From positions 3,231,001-3,295,000 of the forward strand of contig NZ_CP075187.1 in NCBI RefSeq assembly GCF_020510665.1: a DNA stretch of 64,000 bases, given 5' to 3'. This document shows, piece after piece, positions 1 to 7,322 of this stretch (position 1 is the first letter of the stretch; each line of letters begins with the position of its first letter). Position numbers and translations under genes: made by a program. The notes below the pieces were generated by a model. That model did no database searches, was not told the DNA's origin, and saw only the letters and a program-made list of their open reading frames with translations. This DNA is from Dechloromonas denitrificans. Lineage in GTDB: Bacteria > Pseudomonadota > Gammaproteobacteria > Burkholderiales > Rhodocyclaceae.

Positions 1-1789
1 CACCGAACCAGGCCCCAAGGTGATCCAGCGTCACACCCAGATTGGCCGTTCGCGAGACAGCCCCCGGAATGTCGTTACCCAGCGCATCGGGGTCAATGAA
101 GCGGGCTTGCGACCAGGAAAAGTCGGCATCGAAGGCAAGCCAGTCGGCGGGTCGGTAAAAATTGGTCCACTCCACGCCACGTCGGCGGGAAGGACGAGAT
201 GCTTCGGTCGTACCGGCATCTCCGACAAAAACCAATTCAGATGCAGCCTCCAGTTGCCAGAGTGCCACGGTCGACTGCCAGCCGGAGACGATTTCGGAAC
301 GCACGCCTGCTTCGTAACCCTTGGTACGCACCAGAGGTTTGACTTTATCGACGGCATCGCCGCTCGCCGGATCACGCGAAATCGTCGTTCCACGAGCATC
401 GTTCGAATGAAAACCATGGCCATAATTGGCGTACAGCTCGGTCTTTTTCCACGGGCCGAATACCAGCGCCAGCTTGGGCGTCAGCATCTGATCGCCGGCC
501 TTGCCCGAATTGGCGGCCTGATTGGCGTCGACCGCAAAATCGTAGGCATCGGCCCGCAATCCCTGGACCGAACGAAACCATGGCGTCCAGCGAACTTCAT
601 TTTGAGCCCAGAGCGCCAGGCTGCGCTGGGTTACGCGATCCTCACGCACGGTATTCCAGACCTCGCGCTGCCGGGTGTTATATAGCCCGACCGGACTCAA
701 GCGGTCGATCCGCCCCTGCCAGCCGACGGCATTGCTGACATCAAAATCACCCCAGCGATCAAAAACCGTCTGCGTCAGAGCAAAGCCCCCCGCCTGGCGC
801 CGCTCGCTTTGCTTGAACTGGTCGCCACTGGCACAGCCGCCGGTGGCGGCGATGTCATTCAGGCAATACTGAAAGTTGGACCACAAATCGAGTCCCGATT
901 TGAGCCACCAGAGATTGGCCTTGCGCTGGCTGTTTTCACCGCGTACCGCCCAATCACCGGACAGGCTGTAGCGGAATGTCCGCCCACCCGTCGTCGAATC
1001 GAGCGTCCCGAAGCGGTCGACCGCACCACGATCAATCGCCCGCTGGGCAACCTGGTCAGTCGAGGTCCACTGGCCCTGATACGCCATGCCGGTCAGCGAC
1101 CAGCCATCGTGACGCGTTCCCTGGCTGTAACGCAACACCCCATTGAGTTTCCGGTAATGTTCATCAACCTGCCATGGGCCGTCATTGTGGAAAACTTCGA
1201 GGCCATACAACAGGCGCCCAGCCCACAAGTCGGGCGATCCAGCCAGCAATGTCCGGGCATATCCATTCGGCCCTACCGTGACCTGGACCAGAGAACGGTC
1301 GAGGTGGTGAAAATAGTCGATATGCGCCGCGCCGGCCGATGAAAAATCCCCTTCGTCGGCGTAATACGGGCCTTTCCTGAAAATGATGCGATCGACCAGT
1401 TCAGGAATCAGAAAATTGAGGTCGGTATAGCCTTGGCCGTGCGCGTGAGCGGGCATATTGACCGGCACGCCGGCAACCGTCGTCGCAAAATCGGTGCCGT
1501 GATCAAGGTTGAAGCCCCGCAAAAAATACTGATTGGCCTTGCCGTCACCCGCATGCTGGGTAACGATCATGCCGGGCACCATTTCAAGCACTTCGCCGGG
1601 GCGCAACAAGGGGACCGCCGTCAGGCGCTGGCTTGAAACCACGCCCTCACTGCCGGCCTGGGCAAGCCCCTGCAGGTTTTCGGCATTGGCGCGCACCTCA
1701 ACCACCGAAAGCTCCGTTGCTTCATGCCCGTGGGCAGCCCCCAGCGCCCCCAAAAAATAGGAATAAATTATTTTTTGTCTTATTTTCAT
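1..1789 (-). CDS. TonB-dependent outer-membrane receptor, probably for nickel (3' end cut off)
   Basis: The frame is open from an ATG at 1789 to the left edge (596 codons), so the C-terminal barrel end is missing. A short signal-like N-terminus is followed by a His-containing AHGHEATE patch. A plug-type region comes next (roughly residues 30-130, with QYFLRGF, a TonB-receptor plug signature, and HAHGQGYTDLNFL). Aromatic-rich alternating strands typical of a beta-barrel follow. TonB receptors import scarce metal chelates or siderophores using ExbBD/TonB. The substrate is inferred as nickel because the gene lies 47 nt downstream of a NiCoT nickel permease, behind a NikR-type operator and close to nikR. 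No strong ribosome-binding site lies directly before the ATG; a GGAGG is about 25 nt upstream, on the far side of a hairpin. Another metal or a cobalamin-like ligand remains possible. Confidence 0.8.
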   Translation of the reverse strand, partial: MKIRQKIIYSYFLGALGAAHGHEATELSVVEVRANAENLQGLAQAGSEGVVSSQRLTAVPLLRPGEVLEMVPGMIVTQHAGDGKANQYFLRGFNLDHGTDFATTVAGVPVNMPAHAHGQGYTDLNFLIPELVDRIIFRKGPYYADEGDFSSAGAAHIDYFHHLDRSLVQVTVGPNGYARTLLAGSPDLWAGRLLYGLEVFHNDGPWQVDEHYRKLNGVLRYSQGTRHDGWSLTGMAYQGQWTSTDQVAQRAIDRGAVDRFGTLDSTTGGRTFRYSLSGDWAVRGENSQRKANLWWLKSGLDLWSNFQYCLNDIAATGGCASGDQFKQSERRQAGGFALTQTVFDRWGDFDVSNAVGWQGRIDRLSPVGLYNTRQREVWNTVREDRVTQRSLALWAQNEVRWTPWFRSVQGLRADAYDFAVDANQAANSGKAGDQMLTPKLALVFGPWKKTELYANYGHGFHSNDARGTTISRDPASGDAVDKVKPLVRTKGYEAGVRSEIVSGWQSTVALWQLEAASELVFVGDAGTTEASRPSRRRGVEWTNFYRPADWLAFDADFSWSQARFIDPDALGNDIPGAVSRTANLGVTLDHLGAWFG

Positions 1790-1794
1790 CGATT

Positions 1795-1815
1795 AAAAAA
1801 GCCGGCGCACCGGCC
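1795..1815 (-). terminator. Hairpin plus T-run between nickel permease and TonB receptor
   Basis: Read on the minus strand, GCCGG-TGCG-CCGGC forms a short GC-rich stem followed by six T residues. It sits between the permease stop (1837) and the receptor ATG (1789). It looks like a weak intrinsic terminator or attenuator. A GGAGG lies just upstream of the stem, so folding could instead bring that sequence nearer to the receptor start codon. Function not demonstrated. Confidence 0.5.
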
Positions 1816-1836
1816 AGCCTCCTTTCGGCAGCGCCA

Positions 1837-2646
1837 TCAGGTCGCTGCCGGACGCCGCGTCAGCCGCAACGCAGCAATGAAGCTGAGGACAATGAGGGCA
1901 ACCAGCGAGAACCCGAAAACCAGTTCCTTCCCCTCGCTCCAGGCGTCGATCGCCGGCGACAGCATCTTTGCCGCCCCGAAGGCAGCCACCAGCAAGCTGA
2001 TCCCCGAAACGACCAATCCCATCACGCGCGACGCAACCAGCGCCACCTGATCGGCCCGGGCGATCAAGCGGGCGATCCACAAACCATTGATCCCGTCTGT
2101 GAGCAGCATGCCGAGCATGAACAGCACCGCGAGCAACAAGGCATGTTCCCAGCCGCCGAAGCGGGTTGCCGTCAAGGCAAAAAAAGCGGCCTGGGACAAG
2201 GTGTCGAACGACAAGGCAAAGAGCGCACCGACCAGCGCCACCAGAACGGGGTGCGATGCATGTCGCAAATTACCAAGCAAACGCCCTTTAAGCCCGACAG
2301 GCTGGACGATTTCGTCCGGCCCCGCGCGCAGCACTGCAGCCAGGTTGAGGCTGCCAAGCGCCACAAGAAATGCGATCGAGATGAGCGAACCCAGCGTACC
2401 GAACCAGTCCGGCACATCCCACTGCCCGGCAACCGCCGAAACACCGAGCGCAATCGCAATGACCACTGCCCCGTGCCCGAGTGAAAACAAAGTGCCGCAG
2501 TAACGCGCCATGGCTGGCTGGCAACGCAGGTTGTAGCGGGTCAAGCCATCGATCGTCGCCAGATGATCGGCATCGAAGCCATGCTTCATGCCCAGCACAA
2601 AGGTGAGGATCAGCAGGGACAGCCAGTCGGAGGGGAGGTTTTCCAT
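1837..2646 (-). CDS. NiCoT-family nickel/cobalt permease (HoxN/NixA type)
   Basis: A 269-residue polytopic inner-membrane protein. It carries the NiCoT signatures: HGFDADH in the second helix (the HX4DH metal motif), TLFSLGHGAVV, LFALSFDTLSQAAFF and LGMLLTDGINGLWI. The family transports Ni2+ or Co2+ with high affinity. It is shorter than HoxN of Ralstonia eutropha (about 350 residues). The ATG at 2646 gives an N-terminus matching the family; an in-frame ATG at 2679 lies inside the operator palindrome and is less likely. No clear Shine-Dalgarno sequence precedes 2646. It is followed by the TonB receptor, forming a probable outer/inner membrane nickel uptake pair serving the [NiFe]-hydrogenases. 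Confidence 0.9.
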   Translation of the reverse strand: MENLPSDWLSLLILTFVLGMKHGFDADHLATIDGLTRYNLRCQPAMARYCGTLFSLGHGAVVIAIALGVSAVAGQWDVPDWFGTLGSLISIAFLVALGSLNLAAVLRAGPDEIVQPVGLKGRLLGNLRHASHPVLVALVGALFALSFDTLSQAAFFALTATRFGGWEHALLLAVLFMLGMLLTDGINGLWIARLIARADQVALVASRVMGLVVSGISLLVAAFGAAKMLSPAIDAWSEGKELVFGFSLVALIVLSFIAALRLTRRPAAT

Positions 2647-2654
2647 GGCACAAG

Positions 2655-2681
2655 GTATGAAGGATTTTAAAATCCTCATAC
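2655..2681. promoter_or_regulatory. NikR-type operator before the nickel uptake genes
   Basis: GTATGA, 15 bases, then TCATAC. The E. coli NikR site is GTATGA-N16-TCATAC. The inner bases (AGGATTTT/AAAATCC) extend the dyad, so the whole element is an almost perfect inverted repeat with one extra base in one arm. It lies 8 nt upstream of the permease ATG and would overlap the -10 region or start of transcription, as expected for repression by Ni-NikR. nikR itself is 1.4 kb away. Confidence 0.75.
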
Positions 2682-2760
2682 AAATACCATGCCAATTCAG
2701 TAACTCGTTGTTCGCATTGTTTTATTCACGCCGGGCCGGCAGAACCAAAGCGTCAAGTGA

Positions 2761-4098
2761 TCAGATACTTTCCACCGGCAGTGCAAGAATAAATTCCGCT
2801 CCGCCTTCAGGCCGGTTGGCCGCACTCAGTTTGCCGCCATGCCGCTCGACGATGCCGTAGCTGATCGACAAACCCAGCCCGGTTCCCTGGCCGACCGGCT
2901 TGGTCGTAAAAAACGGTTCGAACAGGCGCCCCAGATTCTCGGCCGGGATACCCGGTCCGTTGTCACTGAATATCAAGCAGAGCTGGCCCGAAGCAACCGA
3001 GCCGCGAATGAGCAGACGGGCATCGCCGACATGGAGCGTTGCGTCGCAGGCATTCTGTATCAAATTCATCACTACCTGCTGCAACTGGCCAGAGGAGCCG
3101 GAACAGCGCAAATCAGGCGGTAAATCAACGTCGACCGCGAAACGGGCTGAAGCACTTTGCACCACCCAGCGCACCGAGCGCTCGATCACGTCATTGAGAC
3201 AAACCTGCTCCGGGAGCGTCTTGTCGACTGCAGAAAAACGCTTCAGGGCATCGACAATATCGCGTGTCCGTTCCGCGCCTTCAATCATCCCGTCGATCAA
3301 CAACGGCATGTCGGCCAGAATGCGATCGATGCGCAGGGACTGGCGCAACTCGATCAGTGCGGCATCGTCTGCCACACTGGTGGCATGCACCGCGCCCAGG
3401 TAGCTTTCAAGACGGCTGGCGTAACGCTGCAATGACAGCACGTTGCCCAGGACAAAGCTGATCGGATTATTCAATTCGTGCGCCACCCCGGCCACCAGGC
3501 GACCCAGCGACACCATTTTCTCGGCGTGCAACAACTGGCCCTGGGTTCGCTTCAGGTCGTCATGCGCTTGTCGCAAAGCCTGATAAGCCCGGCGCAATTC
3601 ACCGACCGGCCGACCGGTCACCACCATCCCCATCAGTTTGCCCGTCTGCGAAACGCGCGGCGTGCAATTCATCGAGACCGGCACGGTCGACCCATCGCCG
3701 GCCCGCAAAAAGAATTCGCAGTCATGCACGCCTTCGCGCCCAAAACGGGCAAATACTTCGCGCGCCCTGGCACGTTCGATTTCATCGGCAAAAAGATCGA
3801 ATACCGGCGTTTTTTCAAGTTCCTGCGCACTTTTCCCGGAGAAGTGCAGCAACGAGGAATTGACCTCGATGATGCTGCCCTGACGGTCGCAGACAATCAA
3901 AATGTCGGATATCGACGTCAGTACACTTTCGATGAACTGGTGAGACTCCTCCAGCGCAGCATTTTTTTCTTCAAGGGCAACTTCGTACTGGAGCAGGTCG
4001 TTGTAGACCTCGTCCATCTTCTGGATGACCTCGATCCAGGCCTGTTCGCCCAGCCCTTCGCCGGCAGCCGGATCAGCGGACGGGACGGTAATGGACAT
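2761..4098 (-). CDS. hoxJ: PAS-containing sensor histidine kinase, HoxJ/HupT-like
   Basis: 445 residues with no membrane segment, so cytoplasmic. A coiled-coil N-terminus (about 25-55) leads into a PAS domain (about 55-165) and a second linker helix. The dimerisation/phosphoacceptor box is AHELNNPISFVLGN (His about 207), followed by an HATPase with N box NLIQNACDA, DNGPGIP, FFTTKPVGQGTGLGLS. The HELNNPISFV box and overall layout match HoxJ/HupT, the kinase that receives the H2 signal from the regulatory hydrogenase HoxBC and acts on HoxA. The ATG at 4098 has a GCAGGG at suitable distance and overlaps the end of nikR by 26 nt. Assignment to HoxJ rests on the H-box and on the presence of HoxA, HoxB and HoxC 7-11 kb away. 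A generic PAS kinase is the alternative. Confidence 0.75.
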   Translation of the reverse strand: MSITVPSADPAAGEGLGEQAWIEVIQKMDEVYNDLLQYEVALEEKNAALEESHQFIESVLTSISDILIVCDRQGSIIEVNSSLLHFSGKSAQELEKTPVFDLFADEIERARAREVFARFGREGVHDCEFFLRAGDGSTVPVSMNCTPRVSQTGKLMGMVVTGRPVGELRRAYQALRQAHDDLKRTQGQLLHAEKMVSLGRLVAGVAHELNNPISFVLGNVLSLQRYASRLESYLGAVHATSVADDAALIELRQSLRIDRILADMPLLIDGMIEGAERTRDIVDALKRFSAVDKTLPEQVCLNDVIERSVRWVVQSASARFAVDVDLPPDLRCSGSSGQLQQVVMNLIQNACDATLHVGDARLLIRGSVASGQLCLIFSDNGPGIPAENLGRLFEPFFTTKPVGQGTGLGLSISYGIVERHGGKLSAANRPEGGAEFILALPVESI

Positions 4099-4537
4099 GG
4101 GCATCACCCTGCTCGTCGTGGGCATGGTGATGCTCCGCTTCCAGCGCAATCACGTTCAGCTTGCCGTGCCGCACACCACGCTCGGCCATCAGGGCATCGG
4201 CAAAATGCCGCACTTCCACGGTCAACCCTTTGAGAATGACCGATTCCAGGCAGTGATCGTGATCCAGATGACTATGCATCGCCGCCACTGTCAGGTCATG
4301 ATGATCATGCTGCAAACCCATCAACCGCTCGGCCAGCTCACGCTCATGGTGGTTGTAGACGTAGGACAGATTGGCCACGCAATGCCCGGCTGGCACATCG
4401 CGCTGCCTGTCCCCTTCGATCGCCCCGCGAATCAGGTCGCGCACCGCCTCGGAACGGTTTTTATAGCCGCGCGCGGAAATCAACTGGTCAAACTGGCTGG
4501 CCAGCGACTCATCCAGGGAGATGGTGAAGCGTTCCAT
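4073..4537 (-). CDS. nikR: Nickel-responsive regulator NikR
   Basis: 154 residues. The ribbon-helix-helix DNA-binding domain covers 1-45 (ERFTISLDESLASQFDQLI, then NRSEAVRDLIRG). The C-terminal ACT-like nickel domain carries the known ligand set shifted by one residue from E. coli: His77, His88, His90 and Cys96 in MHSHLDHDHCLES. NikR represses nickel-import genes when nickel is plentiful. A matching operator lies in front of the nickel permease at 2655-2681. The tail after residue 135 is unusually His-rich (EHHHAHDEQGDAHVH), which could bind extra metal. The start lies only 9 nt after the pilE stop, so some transcription may come from the pilin operon; the 3' end overlaps the kinase gene. Confidence 0.95.
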   Translation of the reverse strand: MERFTISLDESLASQFDQLISARGYKNRSEAVRDLIRGAIEGDRQRDVPAGHCVANLSYVYNHHERELAERLMGLQHDHHDLTVAAMHSHLDHDHCLESVILKGLTVEVRHFADALMAERGVRHGKLNVIALEAEHHHAHDEQGDAHVHYRPVR

Positions 4538-4546
4538 GCTGAAAAA

Positions 4547-4942
4547 TCACTCGGCCCACTTGCCTGTACGCACACCTGCATTGGTTAAAACCTGATTGCC
4601 GTCGGATGCTTGCGAGCTTCCGGAAACGACAGTGGACGTCACGATAAAAGTAGTCGCGGTACAACGCGTCCCCACCGTATAACCCGTTGTTGTCGCAGGA
4701 TCAGCCACCCCGCAAGCAGTCCCTGCCGCATTAAGGTAAGTGCCATTTGTCGAAAACCAGCGCTCCAGGCTTTGGGCATGAGAAACCAGCACCCGCTGCG
4801 TATCAGTTCGCCGGGATTTGACAATCTGCCCTTGATACGCAGGCAGGGCTACGCCTGCCAGCAAAGCAATGATAACGACGGTAATCATCACCTCGATCAA
4901 GGTAAAACCAGCCTCCCGGCGCTTTTTTACTGACATGCACAT
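4547..4942 (-). CDS. pilE: Type IV minor pilin PilE
   Basis: 131 residues. A short basic leader ends in Gly before the methylated Phe of the mature pilin (EAG/FTLIEVM, with the conserved Glu at +5), followed by one hydrophobic alpha-1 helix. The periplasmic part has paired cysteines, as in PilE/PilA-like minor pilins (GTACG and GTRCT). Cleaved by PilD, it joins the tip complex that primes type IV pilus assembly. Last gene of the pilY1-fimT-pilV-pilW-pilX-pilE unit, starting 11 nt after pilX. ATG 4942 and ATG 4936 are both served by the AAGGATAGGA stretch; I take the first. Confidence 0.85.
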   Translation of the reverse strand: MCMSVKKRREAGFTLIEVMITVVIIALLAGVALPAYQGQIVKSRRTDTQRVLVSHAQSLERWFSTNGTYLNAAGTACGVADPATTTGYTVGTRCTATTFIVTSTVVSGSSQASDGNQVLTNAGVRTGKWAE

Positions 4943-4953
4943 TTTCCTATCCT

Positions 4954-5469
4954 TCAAATCGAGCACACGAATGCAACGGTCTGCAAAACCACCACCGAAC
5001 GGGAGTCGAAACCCTGGCCGCGCCCCATGATACTGTAAGCCCTGCAACCATCACGACAATAAGTGGTTCCGGTACACCCCGTCGTAGTCGACGGAACAAA
5101 AGTATCGGCCAGCCGGGAAACCTGGTATTTGCCAGACGTTTTCTGCCCGGAGGCTGTTGCTGCTGTCGCCGCATTCGTATCCACCCAGGCAGTCGGTACT
5201 GCATTGAGCGTTGTCGTTGAAGCAGCAACCGCCCCATTTGTTACGGCACACCCTGAAAGGCACAAATCCCCATTGGCGACCAACAGGGCCTCTCCTTGTC
5301 GAAGCGCTTGCTCTGCGGCCAAAAGGGCGTTGGTACGATCCATGTAATTGCCGGCCATCTTTTCGTTCAACGTCGTATTGCGTACCGCATTGACCACCAG
5401 GATCGTCAGGACAAGCAAGATCAACATTGAGGTGACCAGCACAAAACCACGTTCATTTCTTGCAGACAT
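4954..5469 (-). CDS. pilX: Type IV pilus assembly protein PilX
   Basis: 171 residues. The N-terminus is PilX-like: MSARNERGFVLVTSMLILLVLTI, a basic leader then a hydrophobic helix. As is usual for PilX, the cleavage context RG/FVLV is less canonical, and the Glu at +5 is replaced (FVLVTS). A conserved NEKMAGNYMDR segment follows. The C-terminal half has several cysteines (LCLSGC, TGCTGTTYC, CRAYS). A minor pilin of the initiating tip complex, between pilW (11 nt upstream) and pilE. Confidence 0.85.
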   Translation of the reverse strand: MSARNERGFVLVTSMLILLVLTILVVNAVRNTTLNEKMAGNYMDRTNALLAAEQALRQGEALLVANGDLCLSGCAVTNGAVAASTTTLNAVPTAWVDTNAATAATASGQKTSGKYQVSRLADTFVPSTTTGCTGTTYCRDGCRAYSIMGRGQGFDSRSVVVLQTVAFVCSI

Positions 5470-5480
5470 TTTCGACTCCC

Positions 5481-6272
5481 TTACTGGTTCCGCAACATGA
5501 CGGTCGAGCGGAAGGTGCGATAAAGCTTCTTGTCCGTCTGCGAGTTAGCGATAGCAGTTCCTCCGCAATCACTGACTGCCGCATTTTTACTGATGCTGCC
5601 ATCGGTAGACTCCGTCCTCAGGACAAGGCATACCTTGACGGAGACAATCGCAGTCGGGGCAGCAGTTGCACTGGCTTGTGCATAGGTATCGGCCACACAG
5701 TCACGCGACTTCTGGGTTGCATTGCTGTCAGCACCACAGCCAAATTCCTTCAAAGTTGCCGGACCGGTATCGGTGCCGTACAAAATCTTGAAATCAACCA
5801 GTTCCGTTCCTGTGCCACTTCCTGCTGAAGCAGGAGCAATCCAGTCCACCGTACCGCACTGCAGCTTGCTGCCACTTTTTGCAATCGTCAGCGTTTGCTG
5901 TGAATTGGCTGCAGCCAGCGAGCCATCACAGACCATCATGTTGGTTCCATCCGCGATAAAACGGACAGTTACCGACTCGTTTGAGGTCGGAGTCAGATAC
6001 GTACCATTTGCTACGGACATGAATCCGGCAGTCGGGATCATCGGCGTCACAGGACTGGGACGATAACCCGCCTGAGCGATCACTCGCTGCAGCATCGACA
6101 AGGCAAAGCGCCCATCCTCCGAAAGCCGCGTCTGCATGCCTTGCAAACGATAGGTCTGCCGGGTGCTGGCATAGAGTTGGGTGGCAGCAAGCATGGCGAC
6201 CAACGCCAGCGTGACGGCAATCATGAGTTCGATCAGGGAAAAACCCTGCTGCGCTTTATTGGCTTTCATCAT
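5481..6272 (-). CDS. pilW: Type IV pilus assembly protein PilW
   Basis: 263 residues. The prepilin leader QQG/FSLIELMIAVTLAL carries the +5 Glu. A long, mostly beta globular region typical of PilW (LQGMQTRLSEDGRFALSML) follows, with scattered cysteines. Two consecutive ATG codons start the gene, and the first overlaps the pilV stop (ATGA). It is the largest minor pilin of the tip complex and is thought to link PilV/PilX with PilY1. Confidence 0.87.
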   Translation of the reverse strand: MMKANKAQQGFSLIELMIAVTLALVAMLAATQLYASTRQTYRLQGMQTRLSEDGRFALSMLQRVIAQAGYRPSPVTPMIPTAGFMSVANGTYLTPTSNESVTVRFIADGTNMMVCDGSLAAANSQQTLTIAKSGSKLQCGTVDWIAPASAGSGTGTELVDFKILYGTDTGPATLKEFGCGADSNATQKSRDCVADTYAQASATAAPTAIVSVKVCLVLRTESTDGSISKNAAVSDCGGTAIANSQTDKKLYRTFRSTVMLRNQ

Positions 6273-6775
6273 TCGATGACCGTCACATATGAAGTATCGG
6301 GATTGGCATTGCCACGATCATCGGCCCAAGTAATTGTCAGGGTATAACGATAAAAAGCAGCTGAACTGGCCGCTACCTGGGCGAGGTTATACCTGGCATT
6401 TGGCAACTGGCCACGCAAACTGGTATTCCACTCGGACATTTCAGTCGCCACCAGATAGCTTTGATGGCCATTGACTGCAGTGCAGGTCGGTGCGCTATCC
6501 GGCGTCGAAGTGTTTTGGGGGCAATTGGCGAAATTGGGTGGCAAAGGCAGGTCAGCCTGCAAAATATTGCCGTCCATGGCGAAATACGGGGAACGATTTG
6601 CCCTGATTCGGTCGGCCAGATCAGCCGCCAGATCAGCCGCAACACTCCGGTAATGCGCACTTTGATTCATGACGATAGAGCGTGACTGCAGGGCAGCCAG
6701 ACCGAGCAGGCCGGAAGCCAGAATAGCCACCGAAACCATGACCTCTATCAGTGACATCCCTTGTTGTTGTTTCAT
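6269..6775 (-). CDS. pilV: Type IV pilus modification protein PilV
   Basis: 168 residues beginning MKQQQGMSLIEVMVSVAILASG, a class III prepilin leader with cleavage after Gly and Glu at +5. The Met at +1 replaces the usual Phe. The family segment LLGLAALQSRSI and a periplasmic domain with one cysteine pair (ANCPQ, APTC) follow. The ATG at 6775 is preferred over one at 6790 because it alone has an AAAGG at proper spacing. Overlaps pilW by four bases. Confidence 0.85.
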   Translation of the reverse strand: MKQQQGMSLIEVMVSVAILASGLLGLAALQSRSIVMNQSAHYRSVAADLAADLADRIRANRSPYFAMDGNILQADLPLPPNFANCPQNTSTPDSAPTCTAVNGHQSYLVATEMSEWNTSLRGQLPNARYNLAQVAASSAAFYRYTLTITWADDRGNANPDTSYVTVIE

Positions 6776-6807
6776 CACAACGCCTTTCATGGCAGAGCTA
6801 GCTGCAA

Positions 6808-7302
6808 TCAACCGCACACCGTTGCATTGGTTCGTTTACTGACATGACCTGACAATGAAACATCCACCTGCTGCTGCTTACGTCCCGTTGTACACAAGGT
6901 AAAACTACTGGCGGCAGAAGCACTCCCCAGCGTCCCGCTGAAAACGACCGATGTGGCTGCCGTAGTCACCGTCAAGCCCGTCTTTGACTGAAGCCGCTGG
7001 GTCACGGCGGCACCATCCCAAATGACAATCCCTTTGGCCCAGTCACTCGCATTCGCAGAACAAGCTGCCGCAGTGTTGGCATCCGTTGCCACCGGGCAAA
7101 CGGTGATATTGGTTCGACGCTTGATGGCTTCGAGCCGGGCGGTATTCAAGGTACTGACCAGAAGATCCGTCTGGGTCGAAAGCCGTGCATCACGAACCAG
7201 ATCCGTCATGCCGGGCACTGCAATCATCGTCAATGCACCGACGATCACGACAGTGACCAGCAACTCTATCATCGTGAAACCTGCGGCCTTTAGTCCAAAC
7301 AT
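6808..7302 (-). CDS. fimT: Type IV minor pilin of the FimT/FimU (GspH) family
   Basis: 164 residues. The leader KAAG/FTMIELLVTVVIVGALTMIAVP carries the +5 Glu. The GspH/FimT signature follows (RDARLSTQTDLLVSTLNTARLEAIKRR, then TVCP), with the C-terminal STLCTTGR-like strand (SSFTLCTTGRKQQQV). Such pseudopilins sit in the tip complex. In some bacteria FimT-family proteins bind DNA during natural transformation, which gives the dispersed motif in this window some added interest. Starts 20 nt after the pilY1 stop; a second stretch of basic residues near the C-terminus (GRKQQQV, SKRTN) is visible. Confidence 0.82.
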   Translation of the reverse strand: MFGLKAAGFTMIELLVTVVIVGALTMIAVPGMTDLVRDARLSTQTDLLVSTLNTARLEAIKRRTNITVCPVATDANTAAACSANASDWAKGIVIWDGAAVTQRLQSKTGLTVTTAATSVVFSGTLGSASAASSFTLCTTGRKQQQVDVSLSGHVSKRTNATVCG

Positions 7303-7322
7303 GGTGCAACGCTTCTCAGGTC

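Noticed and set aside
1837..2646. HupE/UreJ-type nickel permease
   Set aside because: The HX4DH, LGHGAVV and FDT motifs are those of the NiCoT (HoxN) family; HupE proteins lack them.
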